Assembly (NCBI GenBank): GCA_965369945.1
Contig: CBDUST010000253.1
Span: 1 to 6,846 of the forward strand
Direction of reading: 5' to 3'
Length of the DNA stretch: 6,846 bases
DNA from: JADFNO01 sp965369945
GTDB lineage: Bacteria > Planctomycetota > Phycisphaerae > Phycisphaerales > SM1A02
In this document: positions 1 through 5,321 of the stretch, one piece after another
How positions within the stretch are numbered: the stretch's first letter is position 1
Layout of the letters: every line of letters begins with the position of its first letter
Translations under genes and position numbers: made by a program
Notes under the pieces: generated by a model
The model's database searches: none
Told to the model about the DNA's origin: nothing
The model's input: the letters and a program-made list of their open reading frames with translations, nothing else

Positions 1-1
1 C

Positions 2-1195
2 TCCGGCAGTAGTCCGGAGCTCAACGGGTGTCTGTTCAGCGGAAACACCGCGTCTTCTGGTGGCGCGATGTACTGTAGAATTGGCGCCCATCCCAAGTTG
101 GTGAACTGCACATTCGAGGGAAACCAAGCGAGCTCGGGCGGGGCGATCTCAAGCAGGTGGACCAGCGGACTAACGCTGACTGACTGTGAGTTTCTCGACA
201 ATGTCGCGACCAACGACGCCGGCGCCGGCGGGATCGATGCGCTATTTTCGACGCTCACGCTGACCAACTGTCTCTTCGCGAACAACGTCGGCTATGCCGC
301 CCTGTCGGTCGGATACTTGGCCTGGGGCGACGTCGTCAACTGCACCTTTGCCTACAACAGCCGGGGCATTTACGTAGACGGGGCCGATGGCGCCGGCCCG
401 GTCCAGCTCGACAACGCCATCATGTGGGGCAACTCGCTCTTCGAGATGGTCGGCAATGTCGTCGCCGCCTATAGCAACATCCAGGGTGGCTGGCCCGGCA
501 TCGGCAACATCGACATCGATCCGCGCTTCGTCGATCCCGGAAGTGGCGATTTTCGTTTGATCGCTGGTTCGCCGTGTATTGATGCGGCCGACAATACGGC
601 CGTTCCGATCGACATCACGACAGATCTCGACAGCAACCCGCGCTTCGTCGATGATCCCAACACTCCGGACACCGGTCTAGGCAACTGCCTGATCGTGGAC
701 ATGGGCTCCTACGAGTTCCAAGAAGGGACGACAGACTGCGACACCGTCGTCCCCGACGACTTCAGTGCGTTCCGCGGTTTCTACGACTCCGGTGACCTCG
801 ACAGTCTTCTGGCATCGGATGACGACAAGCTGTGTTATGAACCAGGCATCGTGCTTAATCCAACCGAAGCTCCGGTCACGCTGGATTTCTTCGGAATTCT
901 GCCAGACGATTCTCCATCGACACTTGACGTGACGATCGAATCGTCGGCGAACACCGTCGGGTTGGAACTCACATTCTCGTTCTGGAACTACAACACAAAT
1001 TCGTGGGATATTGTCGGTACCGACACGCAATCGCTAAACGAGGATACGGTCAGGACGTTTCCCGGCGATCCGGCGGATCATGTAGAGCCGGGCACTGGCG
1101 AAGTGAGGACTCGATACGAAGTTCGTGTCGTGAGCTTCATATTCCTTTTCCCATGGCTGGATTGTGTTGACCAAGTTTACTGGACGACAAGTTAA
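2..1195 (+). CDS. Exported right-handed parallel beta-helix protein, C-terminal part (5' end outside window)
   Basis: The frame is open from base 2 to the TAA at 1193-1195 with no start that looks real. The ATG at 68 lies inside a repeat, so the gene begins left of the window. The first part is a ladder of 'N-C-x-F-x-x-N' rungs typical of parallel beta-helix proteins. It is followed by a linker with 'YSNIQGG', 'DPRFVDP', 'GSPCIDAAD' and 'DMGSYEF' (about 472-717), the pattern found at the end of PbH1/choice-of-anchor-type planctomycete proteins. From about 721 a separate beta-rich domain begins (acidic 'SGDLDSLLASDDD', then 'VEPGTGEVRTRYEVR') and ends in 'DCVDQVYWTTS'. The protein is probably extracellular or surface-attached; such helices bind or cleave polysaccharides or act as adhesins, but I see no catalytic residues that decide. 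The Cys-rich rungs suggest an oxidising compartment. It converges on the next gene with a 79-base gap. Confidence is high for fold, low for function. Confidence 0.85.
   Translation, partial: SGSSPELNGCLFSGNTASSGGAMYCRIGAHPKLVNCTFEGNQASSGGAISSRWTSGLTLTDCEFLDNVATNDAGAGGIDALFSTLTLTNCLFANNVGYAALSVGYLAWGDVVNCTFAYNSRGIYVDGADGAGPVQLDNAIMWGNSLFEMVGNVVAAYSNIQGGWPGIGNIDIDPRFVDPGSGDFRLIAGSPCIDAADNTAVPIDITTDLDSNPRFVDDPNTPDTGLGNCLIVDMGSYEFQEGTTDCDTVVPDDFSAFRGFYDSGDLDSLLASDDDKLCYEPGIVLNPTEAPVTLDFFGILPDDSPSTLDVTIESSANTVGLELTFSFWNYNTNSWDIVGTDTQSLNEDTVRTFPGDPADHVEPGTGEVRTRYEVRVVSFIFLFPWLDCVDQVYWTTS
23..418 (+). repeat. Six beta-helix rungs of 24-28 residues
   Basis: The codons at the Cys position of the 'NC-x-F' turn start at 29, 107, 185, 269 and 341. 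A sixth rung at 416 has Ala in place of Cys ('DNAIMWGN'). The spacings are 78, 78, 84, 72 and 75 bases, i.e. 26, 26, 28, 24 and 25 residues, about one helical coil each. The repeat is a protein-level one; the DNA copies are divergent, so it is old and not a recent tandem expansion. The ladder must continue upstream of the window. Confidence 0.75.
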
Positions 1196-1274
1196 CTAGC
1201 AACTCGATCAACCGATTCCGACCGCTCACCCGACTGCGATGGCAACGGCGCGTTCGATATCATCGTCGGCACGG
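1196..1274. other. Convergent intergenic gap with in-frame dockerin-like peptide
   Basis: These 79 bases separate two genes that end tail to tail. No hairpin followed by a T-run is visible on either strand; the only perfect local inverted repeat noticed is the 4-bp stem CGAT/ATCG at 1255-1265. The frame of the upstream gene stays open past its TAA until a TGA at 1321-1323. From 1232 it reads 'DCDGNGAFDIIVG', like the calcium-binding loop of a type-I dockerin/EF-hand repeat. This could be a lost C-terminal extension or chance. Confidence 0.4.
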
Positions 1275-4200
1275 TCAAGGAACGGCCGGGAACTCCACTG
1301 CCGAACTCTCATCTGGCGCGATGAATGCGCCCGAGTCGAGGTCTTCCCATCGACGCTCGATCGTTGCCGCGAGTATCGCCGCCAATGGTCCGGCACCGTC
1401 ACGCAACAAGAGTCGGCCGTGTGGGACGTCGATCTTGCAGCAGTGTAGAGGTCCGTCGACGAACGACGCCCAGCCCAGGTCACGTGCGCTGTCTCGCTGC
1501 CCGGTCGCGGATCGCCCGGCGACAACGACGACCGGCCCTTCCATTCGACTCGGTTTGTGTTTCGCAAGCAGGGCGCGGCGGCGTCGCGCCGCGCGGAGCA
1601 TTTCGGCGTCGGCCTGATGTCCCCACCATCGAACGCCGCGGCGTCGCTTGATGGCGCTGCCGAGGAGGCTGAGTCCCACCTGCCTGGCGATCGACCGGAG
1701 ATTGCCGGCCGCACTGCCGACCCGGGCGTCGATGATGACCGGGGTCGCCGGCGAGGCGAGTCGTTTGGCCACCTCGGGCGCAACGAATCCTCCCCACGAG
1801 TACCCGCAGACTATCTCCGGTGGGCGTTCGAGATTCCGATCCGCTTCCTCGGCGATCACTGCGGCAAGGTCGCCCAATGATCTGATTCCTCCGTGGCTCG
1901 ACGGATCGGGATACCGCGCGCCGATCAAACGAAGCGGGAGGCGGCGTCGCGCGACCTCCGACACGAGATTCCGGTAGCGCATGACTGATCCTCCGACGCC
2001 GGACAGGCACAACACGGGCGCACCGTCGCGCCGGCGGCGGTCATACTCGAAGATCAGTCGATCATTCTGGACGCGCTGGGCGGCGCCGAGCAAGCGGACG
2101 AGATCGAGGGAGGACGGATCCTCCTCCATCATGGAGAACGGGATGCGAGCCCCGTAGAGATCCTCGATATCGAGAAGCAACCGAAGCGCGCCGAGGCTGT
2201 CGCCGCCAACGGTGGAGAAGCGATCGGACGGCTTGATCTCATCCACGCCAACGACGCGGCGAACCAGCTCGAGAATCGTCTCAAGCCGGTCGATGTCGAC
2301 TTTGCCGACAAGACGACCGATATCGGTCGTGGCAACGGTTGGTCCTTGGATCATCGATGCAAGTCGTTTCCGATCGATCTTGCCGATGGCGGTCCGTGGT
2401 ATGTGACCGACGCGCAGGCACAGAGTAGGTGAGATCGTCGAGGGGAGTCCTCGGCGCAGCGTCGACCGGACCTCTTGCTCGGTGAGTTCGCTGGATTCGG
2501 CGCGCGCCCAATGGAGGACGATCTGTTGTCCGTTCCCGACCGCATGCACTGCCGCCGCCGCCGCTGTGACGCCGCCGATCGCGAGCGCCCGCGACTCGAT
2601 CTCGCCCAAGTCGAGCCGATGCCCACGGATCTTGATCATGTCATCGGAACGCCCGAGCAACTCGAATATCCCGTCGTTACGACGCAACACTAGGTCTGAC
2701 GTGAGCCAACTCCCGAGCCCATGGGGAACCTTCGGCAATTCGGGGCGCTTGATACCGTCGGGCGAGATGAATCCCGCGGCAAGGTGAGGCCCCACAAACG
2801 CAAGCTGCCCTGGAACTCCGTCTTTGAGTTCAACACCGTTCTCATCGACCACGAGCGCGCGCAAGGAACCAAACGGCGCGCCCAGCGGCAAGCTGTGTCT
2901 CGGGACGGGGCTTTCATGACCCCAACGGCTCTCGAGCGACAAGCCCAGCTCCGTCGACGACAACCCGGTGAGAAACCAGGCGCCGGGCTTGGTGGCCCGC
3001 TTGAAGCAGCGGAGATCGTCGGATCGGATTGTCTCACCGCCACACTTCACGACACGGACCGACTCAAGACGCGCGCCTGGCTCCAGCGACTCGACGATGG
3101 CCCGGAAGATCGGGATCACCACGCCGATGGCAGTGATCTGGTTGTCTTCGATCCAGCCGGGTACGCCTGCAGTTCCAAGGCGGGCGAACGGAAAGATGCG
3201 CAAGGACGCGCCTACGCACATTGCCAGCAGGAGATCTCGCGTCGCGCCGTACACGCCCGGGTTGTAGAACGACGCGAGTCGGTCGCCACCGTGAACCTCC
3301 ATGACCTCGACGTGCCGTGAAACGATGTCCAACAGCGATGCGTGCGTGTGCAGGATCGCCTTGGGGCGACCGGTGCTGCCGCTGGTGCAAAGTACGACTG
3401 CTCCACTATCGCCTCCAGTTATTGATGGTGGATCGCTGGCGTGCTGCTCCAACTCCCTTAGCAAGAGACAGCCTTGGGGCGTCGGGATAGTGTTGGCTAC
3501 CTCAGACAGCTCCTCACTCGCGATGATCACACGAAGGTCCACTTCCTCGGCGATCTCCGCAAGTCGCTGCGCCGGCAACGTGGGATCGAGCGGGACCGCA
3601 ACGGCGCCCGAGGCGATGACGCCGAGCATTCCCTCCGCGAAGTCGATGCCGTTCGGCGTAAGTATACCGATGCGATGACCGGGGCCGATGTCGATTCCGT
3701 TGAGCGCTGAGGCGATCCCATCCATTGAGCGCGCAAGCTCCTCGAACCGTCGAGTGGCCGACAGATCTTGCGCCGCGATGTCTCCCGGGCATCTCTCGAC
3801 GACCCGGCGGAAGACTTGCGGGATCGTGTCTTGCGCGGGAGAGATCGACGGATGCTCTCCGTCACGTTCCGATGGATCCAGGATCACCCGCACCGGCGAC
3901 CCGCCCAGCGCGCACCGTCGATCCGCCAGCACCTCCTCGACCAAGCGGCTCCAGTGTGGACATTGCAATTTTGCCTCCAGGGCTCGGCGGAGCGGGATCG
4001 TGAAGATCGGCTCCAGTTCGACGTCGAATCTGTCCTCATCGAACTCCCGGTAATGCCGAATCTGCTCGGATCGACGATGGTGCTCCTGGACCCGCACGGT
4101 GTCGACGGAGTGTCCGAGCGCCGCCGCGCACGCAAGAACCTCTGCTTCAATCCGCTCCATGCGCTCGATCACATCAGGATCGTCCAGTAGCTGACCGATG

Positions 4201-4814
4201 CTCGCCGGGCGATGCAGCCGTGACAGCCCGGTCATGGGGATGTTCCAGACGAGCTTGCGCCAAGCCACGTCGTCGGTGTCCGGCTCCAAGCCGCACGGAA
4301 GTCCGCCATCGACGAGCGCACGCTGCAAATCACGCAGTGGCGTGTTGTGACGAGCATCCTCCGCCAAGAGGGCCAGTTCGATCAGTGCCACGAGATGAAT
4401 GAGGTACTGGTCGGGACCGATCGGCGCCACCGCCACCATGGCGGCTCCTGCGCCGATACAGGCATCGGGTAGCAGACGCGCCAGTACCTCCACATGACCG
4501 AGCCCGTTCATGAGCGACACGACCGGGGTGAGTCGATCGATCACCGGTGCGATCTGAGCGGCGAGTTCCTCAGGCGGAAACCCCTTGATCGCCAGAAGGA
4601 CTACGTCCGGCTTGGGCAGAGTGTCGGCGGTCGTCGACGCCGCTTCTGGTCGCCATCGTCGTCGTGTTCGATCAAGATAAAGATGTTCGACCTCAAACGC
4701 ATCGGGATCTCGCCCTGGTCTCAGAAGTGCCGAGACCCGAGCACCACCGGCCGAGAGATGGCGCCCAACCACGGAACCCACCGCCCCCGTCCCGACGATG
4801 AGCACGTCCAGCAT
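1275..4814 (-). CDS. Ketopantoate-reductase-like / NRPS-like A-T-TE fusion synthetase (1179 aa)
   Basis: This is a four-domain cytoplasmic enzyme. Residues 1-302 are ApbA/PanE-like: NAD(P)-binding GTGAVG at 8-13, Lys77, 'MNGLGHVEVL' at 102-111, catalytic-type Lys187 and Asn191 in 'WRKLVWN', and Glu266. Residues ~328-822 are an ANL adenylation domain: 'TSGSTGRPKA' 477-486, 'FLTGLSSTE' 614-622, 'TSD' 705-707, 'GRSDDMIKIRGHRLDLGEIE' 721-740, and 'GKIDR' with Lys812. Residues ~840-912 are a carrier domain with 'GGDSL', Ser873 being the phosphopantetheine site. Residues ~930-1155 are a type-I thioesterase: nucleophile Ser1006 in 'GYSWGG', Asp1029, His1132. No condensation or epimerisation domain is present. 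The ATG is secure: an in-frame TAG lies one codon upstream and the Rossmann strand starts at residue 3. No strong Shine-Dalgarno is seen. The expected role is to activate a carboxylic acid as AMP ester, load it on the carrier and release it by hydrolysis, cyclisation or condensation, with the reductase acting on a 2-keto group. The domains are clear; product and order of steps are inference. It needs a phosphopantetheinyl transferase, not in the window. Confidence 0.93.
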   Translation of the reverse strand: MLDVLIVGTGAVGSVVGRHLSAGGARVSALLRPGRDPDAFEVEHLYLDRTRRRWRPEAASTTADTLPKPDVVLLAIKGFPPEELAAQIAPVIDRLTPVVSLMNGLGHVEVLARLLPDACIGAGAAMVAVAPIGPDQYLIHLVALIELALLAEDARHNTPLRDLQRALVDGGLPCGLEPDTDDVAWRKLVWNIPMTGLSRLHRPASIGQLLDDPDVIERMERIEAEVLACAAALGHSVDTVRVQEHHRRSEQIRHYREFDEDRFDVELEPIFTIPLRRALEAKLQCPHWSRLVEEVLADRRCALGGSPVRVILDPSERDGEHPSISPAQDTIPQVFRRVVERCPGDIAAQDLSATRRFEELARSMDGIASALNGIDIGPGHRIGILTPNGIDFAEGMLGVIASGAVAVPLDPTLPAQRLAEIAEEVDLRVIIASEELSEVANTIPTPQGCLLLRELEQHASDPPSITGGDSGAVVLCTSGSTGRPKAILHTHASLLDIVSRHVEVMEVHGGDRLASFYNPGVYGATRDLLLAMCVGASLRIFPFARLGTAGVPGWIEDNQITAIGVVIPIFRAIVESLEPGARLESVRVVKCGGETIRSDDLRCFKRATKPGAWFLTGLSSTELGLSLESRWGHESPVPRHSLPLGAPFGSLRALVVDENGVELKDGVPGQLAFVGPHLAAGFISPDGIKRPELPKVPHGLGSWLTSDLVLRRNDGIFELLGRSDDMIKIRGHRLDLGEIESRALAIGGVTAAAAAVHAVGNGQQIVLHWARAESSELTEQEVRSTLRRGLPSTISPTLCLRVGHIPRTAIGKIDRKRLASMIQGPTVATTDIGRLVGKVDIDRLETILELVRRVVGVDEIKPSDRFSTVGGDSLGALRLLLDIEDLYGARIPFSMMEEDPSSLDLVRLLGAAQRVQNDRLIFEYDRRRRDGAPVLCLSGVGGSVMRYRNLVSEVARRRLPLRLIGARYPDPSSHGGIRSLGDLAAVIAEEADRNLERPPEIVCGYSWGGFVAPEVAKRLASPATPVIIDARVGSAAGNLRSIARQVGLSLLGSAIKRRRGVRWWGHQADAEMLRAARRRRALLAKHKPSRMEGPVVVVAGRSATGQRDSARDLGWASFVDGPLHCCKIDVPHGRLLLRDGAGPLAAILAATIERRWEDLDSGAFIAPDESSAVEFPAVP

Positions 4815-4855
4815 GCCCTAACTGTATGCATCGCTGACCGTACTGCCAGAGCGCC

Positions 4856-4962
4856 GCTCGATTTGTGCGCGTCTTGAGTAGCTGACAGTTGCTCGCTGGG
4901 CGATACAGCCGCGAGAGCCCGGTCATGGGGATGTTCCAGACGAGCTTGCGCTAGCCACGTCG
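4856..4962 (-). pseudogene. Frameshifted remnant of a second PanE-like reductase segment
   Basis: Bases 4877-4962 align with 4186-4272 inside the fusion gene, in the same orientation, with seven mismatches and one single-base deletion over 87 columns. A 36-base block is identical (4225-4260 and 4916-4951). The copy encodes the catalytic segment around 'RKLVWN' followed by 'MTGLSRLYRPASNCQLL', where the intact gene has 'MTGLSRLHRPASIGQLL'. The deletion falls in the codon for Trp185 and breaks the frame. Weaker similarity runs on to about 4856 (shared CGCTCGAT at 4856-4863 and 4162-4169); nothing similar is seen to the right of 4962. Only this ~30-codon piece survives, lying 5' of the intact gene. 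It could be the last trace of a tandem duplicate or paralogue, or of a partial duplication. It is not expected to be functional. Confidence 0.8.
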
Positions 4963-5108
4963 ACGGGCGCGATCCGATGGCACGAGTTGTCACAGAGCCT
5001 CGTGCACGCCTTGGAACTTAGTACTTATCGGTGAAGCAATCGGCGGCGCCGGGCCAGACATCCGATCCAAGACACGAAAAGTGTGTCGGTGCCGCTGATC
5101 TCCTCGCC

Positions 5109-5126
5109 CTCCTCGCCAACGAGGGG
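5109..5126. other. Small hairpin in the divergent region
   Basis: CTCCTCG (5109-5115) can pair with CGAGGGG (5120-5126) around a CCAA loop: seven pairs, one of them a T/G wobble. No T-run follows on either side, so it is not a typical intrinsic terminator. It may be an operator half-site pair or have no role. Confidence 0.35.
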
Positions 5127-5140
5127 CCGTGTCCATGAAG

Positions 5141-5164
5141 ATGGCATCATGGCATCGTGGCATC
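5141..5164. repeat. Three tandem copies of an 8-bp unit
   Basis: ATGGCATC occurs at 5141-5148 and 5149-5156, followed by GTGGCATC at 5157-5164: three head-to-tail units with one mismatch. It lies about 160 bases upstream of the oxidase start. The unit length is not a multiple of three, and no gene covers it. It could be a slippage-prone repeat affecting upstream spacing, or a set of direct-repeat binding sites. Confidence 0.8.
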
Positions 5165-5201
5165 GAGAGGACAAGAAGACCTGAGGCCGGAGGATCGTGA
5201 C

Positions 5202-5222
5202 CGGCGGCCGCGGGTTCCGCCG
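5202..5222. other. GC-rich hairpin upstream of the oxidase gene
   Basis: CGGCGG (5202-5207) is complementary to CCGCCG (5217-5222) across a nine-base loop. It overlaps the palindrome GCGGCCGC at 5204-5211. No T-run follows. In GC-rich DNA such stems arise often by chance, so a role is not established. Confidence 0.3.
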
Positions 5223-5238
5223 CATTCGGGAACAGGTC

Positions 5239-5271
5239 TTGCATGGACCGAGGTTTCGGATACCCTATTAT
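5239..5271 (+). promoter_or_regulatory. Possible promoter of the oxidase gene
   Basis: TTGCAT (5239-5244) resembles a -35 box. With a 16-base spacer it faces TACCCT (5261-5266), a poor -10. A better -10-like TATTAT (5266-5271) lies 21 bases from the same -35, which is too long for a standard spacer. The patch is AT-rich compared with its surroundings and lies about 50-80 bases before the start codon, a sensible place for a promoter. This is a weak match, offered as a candidate only. Confidence 0.22.
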
Positions 5272-5306
5272 TAGGTTGGACAGCAGCAGCGCCCCTCACC
5301 CACGAT

Positions 5307-5312
5307 AAGGAA
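5307..5312 (+). promoter_or_regulatory. Ribosome binding site of the oxidase gene
   Basis: AAGGAA lies nine bases before the ATG at 5322. It is a good Shine-Dalgarno match at a normal distance. It supports the chosen start, which is also directly followed by a signal peptide. Confidence 0.65.
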
Positions 5313-5321
5313 CCACAGACA

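Larger units (their letters stand above)
4815..5321. other. Divergent intergenic region
   Basis: These 507 bases lie between the leftward fusion gene and the rightward oxidase gene, so the promoters of both should be here. The left part (to about 4962) contains the decayed reductase fragment. The middle (4963-5100) shows nothing I can name. The right part has an 8-bp tandem repeat, two hairpins and the oxidase leader. Short open frames on the minus strand (for example 4990-5244) have no recognisable motif and are not called. A weak TACAGT just upstream of the fusion gene start was seen on the minus strand but has no convincing -35 partner. Confidence 0.6.

Noticed and set aside
68..70. ATG at 68 as the start of the beta-helix gene
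   Set aside because: The frame is open upstream to the window edge and already encodes a matching rung ('NGCLFSGN' at 23-46), so translation must start further left.
1255..1265. CGAT/ATCG inverted repeat between the convergent genes as a terminator
   Set aside because: The stem is only four pairs with a three-base loop and no T-run.
2721..3320. A 199-codon open frame on the plus strand, and many similar ones between 1239 and 4877
   Set aside because: They are opposite or out of frame with the fusion gene, whose adenylation motifs fill the same bases. High GC content makes such shadow frames common, and their translations are rich in Arg and low in complexity.
5109..5126. Hairpin as an intrinsic terminator
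   Set aside because: No T-run follows on either strand, and both flanking genes start away from it, so there is no transcript end to expect here.
4990..5244. An 84-codon minus-strand frame in the divergent region
   Set aside because: It has no recognisable motif and no ribosome binding site that stands out, and it spans the 8-bp tandem repeat and both hairpins. It is more likely non-coding.
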